Shown here: piece by piece, positions 1-10,960 of the stretch | How the letters are laid out: the number at the start of each line of letters is the position of its first letter | Numbering within the stretch: position 1 is the first letter of the stretch | DNA from: Anaspis maculata | Taxonomy: Eukaryota > Arthropoda > Insecta > Coleoptera > Scraptiidae | Assembly (NCBI GenBank): GCA_949128115.1 | Contig: OX421965.1 | Coordinates: 34,219,681-34,283,680, forward strand | Reading direction: 5' to 3' | Length of the DNA stretch: 64,000 nt | The notes under the pieces: model-generated | The model's input: the letters and a program-made list of their open reading frames with translations, nothing else | The model's database searches: none | What the model was told of the DNA's origin: nothing | Program-made: the position numbers and the translations under genes

Positions 1-1765
1 CAGAAATAAATTGCGTAAGAGCGCAACAAAAAGATAACAACGCATGGGAAGAATCGCGAAAAAGTATAAGAAGGAGTTGGATCACGTTTAAAATGAAGGA
101 TAAAACACAGAAAACGGGAAGAAAGTCGCGAAGGTTAGGTAGTTGACGCGTGTAATTTCTCTATTTGCTTTTAAATTCATATTGGTGTTTTTCTTCAATG
201 TCAAGAACGTACTGCGCTTTGTGGAGCACATACATTTTCACATTTTCGCATAGCTCCTTCAGGCAAGTTACAATACTTACAATACAACACTCCAGTTTCC
301 GTAGTGTGCTTTCATTCTCCGCTTAAGTGATATAGGCAACCAGCAAGACAGCAGGGCCGTTTTTTCCACTGTTGCCTACGTCGAGCCCGTGAAAACCCAT
401 CGAGAGCTTCGTACTGGTTGTGCATGGCACAAAAGCTGAAATATCTGGCACGTGTTCTGTTTCCTTCTTTACAGCATAAACTTTGAAAGGCAGTAGGCAC
501 AATAACTTCAAAGGTGCAGTGTCGTTTGACAGCTGTCGACTAGCTGCGAAGCGTGAACGTTGACAGCTGTTAATGAAATGTCAATTGTCGAAAAAAAACA
601 TGATAATAGAGTGCTCACCATGGCGACAGGCAAGGAATGTGGGCGATGTTCAAGTTCAAAATAGCTATTTACGATACAAGTGTTAAAAAGTGACAGAAAG
701 GGACACTTACGAAACGAGCATTAGCTAGTAGAGTAACCCCGCGAACAAAATAAGAGACTTTTAACGCGTGTATCGTACAAGATTTTATCTACAAATGAAA
801 GAAACGCGCAGAATCATCATTTTTTCACGTCGCCCATGACGACGTGTTAAAAGTGACGGGTATTATTCAACGCTTGTAGATAAATTTCATTATCTATTTA
901 TGAGGAAGAGAATAGTGATAGAATCGTTGCTGTAAGATGTGCGGCTTCGGGGCCTCATTTATGACACGTTCACCGTCGATGTGATATAATGTCGTGATTA
1001 TTTCACCGTAAAAAGGAGGTAAGAGCGTGTAGTACACCGCTCCAGTCGGGTGATAATTTGACTGCAGCAACGCTGAGTGCGGCCAAAAGTTGGATGGGAG
1101 ACCGTCACACCGCCGGTAGGCAGTGCCGGTTGGCGAGCCGCTGGCGGGTCTCACCTGACTCTAAGCCGGTGTAACTCCTCCTCGGGTGGTCATGGGCAAA
1201 GCCCCTGAGTACATTAATCCTGAAACCGACAGTACGGTGATGTGTGGAGAGAAAAATCGTGTTCGATAAATTTTCCCAATAAATCCAGAATCCAAGCCTA
1301 CTCTAGATATTGTCATAGTAATGACATACACGCCCAAGGTAAAAGTTCACCCCTTGAACATAAAGAGCAGGCACGTGTGGTCAAAGCATCGCCGAATCGT
1401 TCAAATCAGCAGACGCTAGGTCATTTTCGCAATTGAATAGAATGAAGACAAAGGTTTTGCAGTATCAGCAAGGCATAGCTGCGAACTGACTTAATTTGGG
1501 CGATTCGATTAAAGAGGTTCGAAGCTTTGAACAGTCCTCCTGGTCGTTCATCGAGTTCAGCCGCAGGGCCCTGCTCCGACGCCGGTTCATGATCAATTAT
1601 TAATCGCCATTGAGCTCATGTAAGTGGAGTTATTAAATCTGCGAGCCTAATGTGCCAAGTGTCATAATGTGTACAACATTCTATAATAATCAATAAACTT
1701 CTTATCTTAGTAGAAGGCTTGCGTTCCCATTCACTTCTCTCTAATTCAGCTGTGTTTATTAACAA
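1..1765. other. Unique sequence, no gene recognised
   Basis: Only short open frames occur here (for example 86 aa on the minus strand at 894-1154 and 64 aa on the plus strand at 1242-1436), and none resembles a known family. The block at about 1060-1210 is richer in G+C than its surroundings. Two copies of TGACAGCTGT (527-536 and 561-570) form a pair of CAGCTG E-box-type sites 34 bp apart; whether they bind anything is unknown. Confidence 0.6.
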
Positions 1766-3486
1766 TTAGTGGACGTGGTACAACCGAAATAGGGAATATA
1801 AGTTGCAAATGATGATTAAGGCAAACCACTTGGCAGGGTTACAACTGAGACCTAATCGAACGATTTGACCCGCAGTGCTTTTTTTTCGTCCCTTAGGATT
1901 TGAATAGCGTCCCTTTTTCAAAATGGCGGATTTTATCTAGGGGCAGAAGGTATCAAATAGCCTGGTGATGTCCAGCTTCGTTGAAATATATGGAGCTATG
2001 TCTCAATCGGTTTCTGGGACATCAAACACTAATTGAAAGAATGGTGGAACATTGCCATCTACCGCAGGCAAATTTGGTGGAGGCGCCAAAAGGAATTTAC
2101 TACTGCCATAAGAAAATTGCTGTAACATTTTTATTTTGCAACGGATTTCAACACAAGACATTCCATTTTGTGAAAAAGAGAATTCTTCTTGTCACCTTAT
2201 ACCTTCCATTGGAAAAAGACGTTGAGGAATGTTGAAAAAAAAATAAAAAAATAATTTGAAAAAAAAGATTTTCAACATTTTTTTATTTTCATGCAATTGG
2301 CCCTATTTGTAGACTGTGATGTGCCCTTTCCAAACTTGCACTTTTCCGACTCATATCTTTGCAGTACGCGCCGCCATATTGAAAAAATGATGTCTGAAAA
2401 GAAGTTTTTGACAATATAATAATTTTGGCCCTTGTGACATTGAAATGTTTATATACATATAAAAGCCCATTCAATCCTCCACAGTTTGACATCTGAACCA
2501 GCTCTCTGCGACCCACGGTTCTTGAGCTAGACCTCCTGGAAGTATCAATTTTCGGTTCCAAAAGAATTTAAAATCACCTTTTGGGGCTGTGCCAGGTCCA
2601 CCAATGTTCATGATGTGAGATAAATGACGACGCGTTATCGTTGGGTAATTTGAATAAGACATGGTGGTGATCCAGTGGTGAAATCTGGTAGGCGCGGTCA
2701 CTATTTAACACCGAAAATTGATACTTCCGGAAGCTCTAGCTCAAGAACCCCGAGTCGCACAGAAATGGTTCAAGTGTCAAATCGTGGAGAATTGAGTGTA
2801 CTTTCATACGTCCATAAACATTTCAATCTCGCATGGACTCAAATTTAGTTATTGTCAAAAACTTCTCTTCAGATATCATTTTTTCAACATGGCGGTACGC
2901 ACTGCAAAGATCGGAAAAGTGCAAATTTAGGAAAGGCACATCAAAATTTACAAATGAGGCAATTTTCATAAAAATAAAAAAATTGAAAAAATCTTTCTTT
3001 TCTTAAATTATTTTTAATTTTTTTCTCCAACATTCCTCAATGTCTTTTTTCATGAATGGTATTAGATAACAAGAAGAATTTACTTTTCTACAAAATGAGA
3101 TACCCTGTGTTGAAATCGGTTGAAAAATAAAAATGTTACAGCCATTTTCTTATGACCGTACCAAATTCATTTTGGCGCCTCCACCAAATTTGCCTGCGAG
3201 AGATGTCAATGCTCCACCATTTTTTTAAAAAGTATTTGATGTCCCAGAAATCGATCGAGACATAGCTCCATATATTTTAACGAAGCTGGACATCACCAGG
3301 CCATTTGATATTTTCTGCCCCTAGATAAAATCCGCCATTTTGAAAAAGGGGCGCTATTCAAATCCTAAGGGACGAAAATAAAAGCACTGCGGGTCAAATC
3401 GTTCATTCGAGTCTTAGTTACGATCCTGCAAAAGGGTTTGCTTTTATCATAATTTGCAACTTGTTTTTTCCTACCACGTCCACTAA
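1766..3486. mobile_element. Long foldback element, ~1.7 kb, arms ~800 bp
   Basis: The left half is repeated in reverse complement by the right half. The outer ends read TAGTGGACGTGGTA at 1767-1780 and TACCACGTCCACTA at 3472-3485. Internal matched pairs include the stretch with AAATGGCGGATTTTATCTAG at about 1921-1940 against its complement near 3325-3345, and GAAGTATCAATTTTCGG near 2540 against CCGAAAATTGATACTTC near 2713. The unpaired centre is about 2570-2700. Arms are diverged by substitutions and small indels, so the element is old. Flanking target duplications are too short to call. The 84-aa ORF at 1981-2235 lies in one arm and is not a credible gene. No transposase is visible. Confidence 0.85.
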
Positions 3487-3938
3487 ATAAAGAGAAAAAC
3501 CCTGTTACCGGGTAGGGCTAAGGGCCAGACCTTTTCCTATTCGTGACAATATTATCATGACTATATAATACATTGAACAAGAACCAATCAAAACTCTTGA
3601 AATGCGCATAGGCAGCCAATCAGCACGTCTCTACGCTTACCACCCCGGCAATACAGGCGTCCTCCTTGACGTAAATATTATCGCTGTGGTACCGTGGTCC
3701 TTCCCCCTCTCCCAGACCAGGGCAGTGACTGTCATTCAGAGCGCATTTACGCAATGTCAGTGCTGTCAGTTGTCACTGGTTGTCACAATCAAAATATATG
3801 TAACTGAACATTGCAAGAACGTTTTCCATGCATTATAGAGCATTTTCTACCATTTAAAGGTATAAGTATTCCCACTTTCCTAGTAAATTTTCATTCCACA
3901 CGGTTAGTTGTTAAATTTTGTGCTTTTTGATTTATAGG

Positions 3939-4196
3939 AGAAGAAAAAAAGAAGCCCAAGTTTTGTTGAACTGGGAACAGGACACACGCTGTTTAATTTT
4001 CCAAGAGGAATCTCAATTTTATCTACTCACGGCCTTCACCAAAAATGGCTTATACAACGGCTTTCAAATTACAAGCAGACGCTTCTGCTACATCAAAGAA
4101 AAATGTCCTTCGGTTTCATTAAAAACATTGAATCAAGATACAACTTTGCATGTGAAGACTCTCCCCAGCCTGTTACAATATTTGAGTGAATTGTGA
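3939..4196 (+). other. Weak candidate terminal exon, unrecognised
   Basis: The frame is open for about 85 codons and ends in TGA at 4194-4196. It begins just after TTTGATTTATAG, which resembles a weak 3' splice site, and is followed by an A+T-rich tail. The predicted peptide is mixed and hydrophilic, begins with a lysine/arginine-rich stretch, and shows no motif or family that I recognise. A second candidate lies 340 bp away on the opposite strand. Chance openness is quite possible; spliced RNA evidence or conservation would be needed to keep it. Confidence 0.15.
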
Positions 4197-4533
4197 TAAC
4201 ATAAAGTGTAGGCAATAGTTTTTTTTATCTATCCATGCATGCTTTACTGGAGTATGTGTCTTGAATCTCAACTTCGTGTCACTAACTTACCGTTCATGCA
4301 ATAATCATGTTTTTTTAAGTATGTTCCTCGACTCTCAACTTTGTCTTAATTCCGTATTGTTTCATTAAATTATTTAAACAAATTCAGTACAAATATGACG
4401 CATTTTACTCAATTGCTTTTTACAAATAATTTGTATTGAGAAAAATTGTATGCTACAAAGTGTCAATCGATCGAAACGTTCCATCTCCATTGCTTCATTT
4501 AGAGATTTCTTGAAACTTCTGCACTTTCCAAGA

Positions 4534-4728
4534 TCAGTCTAAGGTTCCCTTTATGCTGAAGAAGAAAAAACCTTCAAGTATTTCAATAAAATCAATCATA
4601 ACATTGTATAACCTGTCGCCCTCATGTCCATTCTCTGGTATAATATCCTCTGATTTGTCCATTTCGCAGTAGCACCCTGAATTTGGTGAGAAATTCCAGT
4701 GTAGCTGGATATATGGCATGAGAGCCAC
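4534..4728 (-). other. Weak candidate exon on minus strand, unrecognised
   Basis: The minus-strand frame is open for about 64 codons. The peptide has an acidic middle (residues about 22-40, rich in D, E and G) and a hydrophobic end. Upstream on the minus strand the sequence reads CTATTCAG, like a 3' splice site, and GAAGGTTTTT near the other end resembles a donor. No domain is recognised. It could be a real internal exon, a relic, or a chance open frame. Confidence 0.18.
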
Positions 4729-5090
4729 TTCTGATTCTGAATAGGTCTACTGCACTTTTTGTTTGAAAGCGTTTTTCATCTTCCGATTTCCAACTGCAAC
4801 TAACCTACAAACTCGAACGTCAAACAATGACGTTTCCAACTTTTGACTTTTACCGACGCAGCATCTCGAGATCTTCCGTTGCCAACGTTAAGAAAAAAGC
4901 GCTATTGCGCTAATAAGAACGCAGTTTATTATGATATTTATGATGATGAAGTGAATATTAAAAACCATTTTGAGTAAAGAATAAGATTACCCTGATTAAT
5001 CAGTGTATACCACAGAGTTCTTTGTAAAATTTCAACCATTTGAACAACACTGGTAGAACCCAGAATCTTGGGTAGCGCTCTGTCAATTCA

Positions 5091-5299
5091 TTATATAGTC
5101 TTATCAAATACAATGCGTTGTACGCTTAATCGTCAGATAATTTTTTAATAATATCATTTCGTTATAATCCCAATGCAAAAAAATACAACTCGCCTTATGG
5201 GCTCGTTGTATTTTCAGCTTTGGGATTATAACTCATAATATTACTAAAAAATTATCGACAATAATCGTACCACTCATTGTATTACTACTGACTATAATT
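5091..5299. repeat. Imperfect inverted repeat (hairpin), ~210 bp
   Basis: The left arm (ATAGTC...CAAATACAATGCGTTGTACG) is mirrored by the right arm (CGTACCACTCATTGTATT...GACTAT). Internal pairs include TTATAATCCCAA against TTGGGATTATAA. The loop is near 5195. It abuts the next inverted-repeat element with only 3 bp between them. Confidence 0.75.
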
Positions 5300-5302
5300 C
5301 TG

Positions 5303-5503
5303 AGGCTCGTATTCATGGTCAGATCTTAGGTACGTTTCAAGACCATAAGTCCATAAGAAGATGTAGTTGTATTTGATTATAATATGGAATATTCACATGA
5401 TGGACATCATACTTGTGAAGCCAAGCCATCTTAGCTCGAGCATGATGTGTCCAAATAGACCACTTTATACTTATACTTGAGATCCGACTATGAATACGAG
5501 CCT
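5303..5503. mobile_element. MITE-like element with ~27-bp terminal inverted repeats
   Basis: The ends read AGGCTCGTATTCATGGTC (5303-5320) and, reverse-complemented from 5503, AGGCTCGTATTCATAGTC. Similarity continues about nine more bases. The interior is non-coding. The core GTATTCAT is shared with the element at 38014-38256. No clear target duplication is seen. Confidence 0.75.
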
Positions 5504-6028
5504 GAGAGCTTGTAATAATTGTCCTGATTCCTACCGGCGCGGCGCGCGGTTGTTACAATTTCATGTAGCAGCCGAAGCCCCGATATTCGGCATTAGAGCA
5601 ATATCGCAAGGTCGCAGTCTGCCAGGTGTTCCACCAGCTGCTATCATCGACCTGGTCGACGCTCTCTCCGGCTGGTTATACAGCGGTGTACACTCTAATC
5701 TAGACGGCATTTGTAGCACGCACTCGACACGCCTGACCATTTGAAGGGGACGCTCGTGTCACCCCCTTCAAGGGCCAACAATGCGGTGCGGGGGTGATGC
5801 GTGAGCGTGACTCATCTTTCATCACGTCTTCTTTGTTCAGAGCGTTTTCATAAAGCCCCCACGTTGAAAAAAGAACGCTACATGTCTGGCATCGTCCATG
5901 GTGGTGGTGGTGCTGCTGCAAATATGGCCCTAATATATCCCGCATACACGTGTTGGTTTTTGGCTTATCAGATGTGTCGTATATTTCGCACATTACCCAG
6001 AGACAATTGCTCCGAGCACATATCACAC
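5504..6028. other. Unique sequence, no gene recognised
   Basis: Open frames on both strands (84 aa plus at 5490-5744, 108 aa minus at 5700-6026) overlap and include a run of GGT/GCT triplets near 5899-5920, read as polyhistidine on the other strand. This is typical of a chance frame over a short triplet repeat. Confidence 0.5.
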
Positions 6029-6279
6029 CGATGGCCCCTAATAAGACTAGCGTAACTCGTGAGACACGGTTAGAACCAGCGTATCTCTGCGCTTACCAAA
6101 TGAACTAGCGTAACTCTGCGTTCACCAAATGAACTAGCGTCCCTCCCATTTGATTTACACAGGCTATACGCTAGTTCATTTGGTGAACGTAGAGATACGC
6201 TAGTTCATTTAGTAAACGCAGAGATACGCCAGTTCTAACCGTGTCTCACGAGTTACGCTAGTCTTATTAGGGGCCATCG
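6029..6279. mobile_element. Near-perfect hairpin MITE, 251 bp, 4-bp duplication
   Basis: The ends are CGATGGCCCCTAATAAGACT at 6029-6048 and its reverse complement ending at 6279. Pairing continues almost perfectly for about 115 bp per arm, leaving a small loop near 6145-6165. Each arm itself holds tandem copies of AAATGAACTAGCGT. ACAC occurs immediately outside both ends (6025-6028 and 6280-6283), consistent with a 4-bp target duplication. High arm identity suggests recent origin. Confidence 0.9.
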
Positions 6280-7440
6280 ACACGTTCGTGTTATTATTGT
6301 ATGCTGAGCGCAGCGACCCACAAAAATTCGGCAAAGAGGGTTTGTTTGATGATGTGTGTGTGCTCGGTGTGTCGTTCGTTTCACATCATAATTTCGGGTG
6401 ATTATATCTTTGTGTCGTTATACAGTCGGGCGCATTGGTGACGAGTGGTGTCACAACAGGATGACGCGCGTGCAGTGCAAAACGTCTAGACGAATCAAAC
6501 AAAAACACCATCAGGGGGCCAACATTAGTTTCCTTTGCCCAGTGCACAATGATACATTATTCATCAGAATTGGTCAGAAATAAACTTCATATCTAGATAA
6601 CACAACTTGCTGACGTGCATAATGATGGGAATAATAAACTGATAGAAGTGAAAAGGTGTTGGAGTTAGGGTTAGTGGCAGGGTATTTTCATAGGAAATCC
6701 GCTGTAAGCCGCGCTTTGAAGTCCGTCCGTCCATCTTTCTGTCTTACAGTTGAACTCCTCCTAAACGAAAAGTTGTAGCGGTATCAGTTTTTTTTGCGAA
6801 TGATTGCTAATTTTCTGCAGATGGGAAAAGGTTTGAAAACAATTGGTTCCATGGTGCGATTGCGAAAAAAAGTAGAATAATGTGTGAAGTAGGTACCTAT
6901 TGACCACTGCGGTGTAAACTTCAGCATCGAAAAAAATTTGCGTCTCGTTATAGACCAGATGCATACATCCAGCGAATGAAATGTGCAGGAAGAAATGAAG
7001 AATTTTATAGTGGAAGAATTCTTTCGACTATGCTTCATTCTTGAGGAACATGCCATTATTTTTGTGCATCGACAAGCCAGTGCAGATGGGGGTATGGCGT
7101 CGCTATTCACTTATTTTCGGGATGTTCCCATTCCCAGGCACGCATCAGGCACACATCGTACAATCCGTATACTCGAGCACTACGTGGGAAATTTGCATTG
7201 AAATTTTCAGCAGAATATTAAAAAATTATTTTCATATTAATTATTCTTATACCTACTGATTTGTTCAATTTTTTAGGTGTGATTTTTTCAGGTGTGATTT
7301 TTTCATGGGAAATTCGTTATTATCCGTTTTGAAATTAGTTCATCCTTCCATCTTGTTGTTGAACTCTTCCTAAACGAAAAGTCATAGCGGTCAAAATTGT
7401 GGATTTCGTATAGTACTGTTAGAACAATCTGTATATACAG
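6280..7440. other. Repeat-derived sequence with two related ~100-bp copies
   Basis: Two diverged direct copies lie about 610 bp apart: around 6690-6795 (GTTGAACTCCTCCTAAACGA) and around 7300-7395 (GTTGAACTCTTCCTAAACGA). They share flanking text such as CCATC/TTC and TAGCGGT. This suggests a decayed transposable element. Overlapping ORFs of 72 and 108 aa are not recognised and are probably not genes. Confidence 0.45.
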
Positions 7441-7464
7441 GATGTTTCAATGGAAACGAGATAC

Positions 7465-8165
7465 CCTGAATAAAATTTTGCCTGGTCAAATTTAGACAAT
7501 TTCCCGAGACACGTCGTTTTTTATTTAGAGGACATCTAAAGCATACATTGGCAAATTTCTATCTTCAACCCCCTCACCTCCACCCAGCACAACTTCAAAA
7601 TTTCAAATGACACTACCTACCTTGCGGTACATCAAATTAAGGATAATCGAATTCTCTTTCTGAAAAAAAAATTCTAAAAATGGTCAACCTCACCCTTCTT
7701 TTTTTTAAATTCTATTGAATGTCCAATTTAATATTCTCGACCCATGAATTCTTTTCATATCAATCAGTTTCGTCCTATATAAATAGCATCAAAGAAGAGA
7801 ATTTTTGGTGGAAACAGTGCTACCGAAATTCACCACTCGGCTCTCCCCCACCCCAACTTCAAAATTTACCAAGACACTACCTACTTTGTGATACATCGGA
7901 TTAAAGGCAATTCTCTCTCTGAAAACAATTCTTCCTGAACTTCCAATGCCTCCTCCATTTAATTGGATATTCGGAGTATTTTAGGAGGGAAAGGGGGTTT
8001 TTGAAAATTTCCAAAATATTTTTTTGGGAAGAAAATTCAATTCTCTTCAATTTGATATACATGATTGTATCACAAATTAGCTATTGTCATTTCAGATTTT
8101 GGAGTTGGGGGAGGGGGACGAAGGGGTGAACTTGGGTGGATTTTGACGGGGTATCTTTTTTGAAT
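7465..8165. repeat. Inverted, decayed copies of the ~120-bp CATCAAATT satellite
   Basis: Two or more plus-orientation units (about 7560-7950) carry C-rich blocks followed by ACTACCT...GATACATC and AATTCTCTTTCTGA. They are followed by a minus-orientation copy at about 7970-8140 (GAATTCTCTTCAATTTGATA read on the other strand, then a G-rich block). The same unit forms the large array at 41.2-44.1 kb. The opposed copies make a weak foldback with GATACCC / GGGTATC near its ends. Confidence 0.65.
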
Positions 8166-9190
8166 TTTCGCAAACGCATCCCAAGTTGAGGGTGAGAATT
8201 TTTCAAAATTTTAGCTGAATTTGTCAAGATTTTTCGAAATTTCATAATTTATTCATTTTACAAGGGAACCGATGTCCGAATAATCCATTCCAAATACCTT
8301 GATACGTTTTCGCGGCAAAAACTCGGCTTTTCGGGGAGAATTTCGAGAATTTTGGTGTGAAATGCCGACTGGGGGGTTTCGGGGACTTAGTGTCGTCCGG
8401 TGCGGGCCATGCCGTGGCGTTTTTCTTGTGGCGCATAATTGATCAAATTTGACCACAGCACGGCCAAAGTGACAGGAACGTCAATTGACGCTCTGGGTTT
8501 TGTGAAACTCAACACTTCGGGGCATTTGAACAGTGTTTTTGGAGAAAATGTACCGTGTCAGCGTGCGAAATTGAATTGTGGTCTCGAGGAGACTTTTGAG
8601 CGTCCACCAGACACCACAAACCCAACATCTCCCTCAAATTCGACGGCATTTCGGTTAAAAATTCCCAGGCCGGGCCAGACGTTGACGGCGTTTTCCACGA
8701 AAATAGACAAATTGAGGGGGAAAACACGTCTGGGAGGTGCTCACAATTCATTCGCAATTTCCAGCGGCTTCACATTTCGAGAAAGGGGCCTTCTCGGTCC
8801 TCCAGAGCACATTTCATGTCGGTTACAGGGGTCCTTGTCGCAACCTGTTTTCCACGGAATCCATAATAATTCCATCGGACCTTCTGGCCAGACCTCCAGT
8901 AAGGTTCCGTGTTTTGATGTGCGTCCTTGTTTCGGAGTTTTTCTTGTCAAATTTCCCAAAATTTCACTACAAAGATCGGCAACATTATTGAGCGTCGCAG
9001 TTGTGGTGTGCCATTTGCAAATGTCAATGTAATGTCACAGCACTCCTTTGACTGCTTTTGAGGCAAGTTTTCGCGGACTCTTTGTGCCATTTTTCGCGAG
9101 TGCTCTTAAATACGTTGGAATGATGCTGTCAGTTATGGACGTTTTCGCGAGTAAATGTAATGATGAATGCGGAAATCATTACATGACATT
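8166..9190. other. G+C-richer segment containing a 197-aa open frame
   Basis: This stretch differs in composition from its flanks. It is open on several frames at once (197 aa plus at 8439-9032, 84 aa plus at 8737-8991, 82 and 72 aa minus), as expected for non-coding sequence with few A+T-rich stop codons. TTTTCGCG-type strings recur at 9070-9150. It may be part of an unrecognised dispersed repeat. Confidence 0.4.
8439..9032 (+). other. Unrecognised 197-aa open reading frame
   Basis: This is the longest ATG-started frame in the window that is not explained by a known repeat. The predicted protein is rich in S, T, P, G and F. It has no signal peptide and no catalytic motif that I recognise; only its last 20 residues or so are mildly hydrophobic. 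Opposite-strand frames overlap it. No TATA-like promoter or clear splice sites were identified. Most likely it is a chance frame in a G+C-rich repeat, but its length makes it worth a database search. Confidence 0.12.
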
Positions 9191-10960
9191 TTTCTATCAT
9201 TACCACAAGATCCAATTGAGATTTTGAACCTATGCCAACTAGAAATAGACAGCCTAAATGCATCTGTCAAATTTCGATTTTTGACGTTTCGAGAGGCCGC
9301 CATATTGAACTCTTGCATTTTCCAACCTATCCGATTGGGATCTAGAACCTATACCCACTTGGGGTGAACAGCCGAGATGCATCTGTCAAATGTGATATTT
9401 TGACAGTTCTAGGGCCGCCATATTGAACTTTTACAATTTTGAACTGATGCGATTGGAATTTTACACCCATACCCACTTGAGGTGGACAATCAAAATGCAT
9501 CTGTCTAATTTTGATTTTTGACGTTTCAAGAGGCCGCCATATTGAACGTAAGCATTTTTCAACCGATCCAATTGGGATTTTGAACCTCTATAACAACTTG
9601 AAATAGGCAATCTGAATATATCTGTCAAATTTGTCATTTTGACAGTTTTAAGACCGCCGCCATATCAAACTTTTCCATTTTCAACCGATCCGATTGGGAT
9701 TTTTAACATAATAGGTACCCCCCACTTAAGGTGGACAATCGAGGTGTATCTATCAAATTTGACGTTTTGACAGTACCAAAAGGCTTTCATATCGAACTTT
9801 CGCATTTTTCAACCGATTCGGTTGGGATTTAAAACCTATAACTACTTAAGACGGACAACCGAAATGCATCTGTGAAATTCTGATTATTGACGTTTCAAGA
9901 GGCCGCCATAGTGAACTTTCGCACTTTTCGACCTATCCGATTGGGATTTAGGACCTATACTTGCTTCGGTTAGGCAGTCAAAATGCATCTGTCAAATGTC
10001 GATTTTTGACGTTTCTAGAGGTCACTATATTGAACTTTGACATTTTTCAACCGATCTGATTAGTATTTTGAACCCATAGCCACTTGAGGTTGGCGATCAA
10101 AATGCATCTGTCAAATTTTGATCTTTGACGATTCAAGAGGCCGCCATATTGAACTTTTGCATCTTTCAACCGATCTGATTGGTACTTTGAACCCATAACC
10201 ACTTGAGGTTGGCAATCAAAATGCATCTGTCGAATTTTGGTTTTTGACGTTTCAAGAGGCCGCCATATTGAACTTCTACATTTTTCAACTGATCTCATTG
10301 GGAATTTGAACCCATAGCCACTTGAGATTGGCGATCAAAACGCATCTGTCAAATTTTGATTTCCGACGTTCCAACAGGCCGCCATATTGAATTTTTGCAT
10401 TGTTCAACCGATCTGATTGAGATTCTGAATCTACACCCACTTGAGGTTGGTAATCAAAATGCATCTGTCAAATTTTGATTTTGACGTTTCAAGAGGCCGC
10501 CATATTGAACTTTTGCATTTTTCAACCGATCTCATTGGGACTTTGAACCTATACCCACTTGGAGGTTGGCGATCGAGATGCAGCTGTCAAATTTTGATTT
10601 TTGACGTTTCAAGAGGCCGCCATATCGAATTTTTGCATTGTTCAACCGATCTGATTGATATTTCAAGCCTTTACCTACTTGAAGTAGACAATTGAGATGC
10701 ATCTGTCAAATTTGCCATTTTGACGTTTCCAAGGGTGCCATATTGAACTATTGTGTTTTTTAACAGATTATTTTCAAATTTTAACAAATACTCAGTCAAG
10801 ATGGACAATCGAAATGCATTCGTCAAATTCGACATTTTGGCAGTTTGAAGCCGCAATATTGATTTCTGGCTTTTTTCAACCGAATCCATTCAGTTTCCAA
10901 ACCTAGACTTGGTTCAGATAAACAATTGGAACGTGACTGTCAAATTTTGAATTTTGCACA
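9190..10960. repeat. Tandem array, fifteen ~120-bp units (GCCGCCATATTG repeat)
   Basis: The marker CATCTGTCAAA or a close variant recurs at about 9261, 9380, 9498, 9618, 9747, 9867, 9986, 10105, 10224, 10343, 10462, 10581, 10700, 10818 and 10936, an average spacing of 119.6 bp. Each unit runs roughly: CATCTGTCAAAT, TTTTTGACGTTTC, GAGGCCGCCATATTGAAC, TTTCAACCGATC, GATTGGGATT, CCACTTGAGGTGG. Eleven or twelve units keep GCCGCCAT or GCCAT in the same place. Unit identity looks highest in the middle (about 10.1-10.6 kb), as expected if edges decay. ORFs of 66-84 aa are by-products. Confidence 0.93.

Larger units (their letters stand above)
3487..5090. other. Mostly unique sequence with two weak candidate exons
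   Basis: No gene is recognised. The two stretches that look most like coding sequence (3939-4196 plus, 4534-4728 minus) are listed separately. The rest is A+T-rich without clear repeats. Confidence 0.5.

Noticed and set aside
1981..2235. 84-aa frame in the first foldback arm
   Set aside because: Its mirror copy in the other arm is broken, and there is no recognisable domain.
5700..6026. 108-aa minus-strand frame with a polyhistidine run
   Set aside because: The histidines come from a short GGT-type triplet run; overlaps another frame on the plus strand and has no family.
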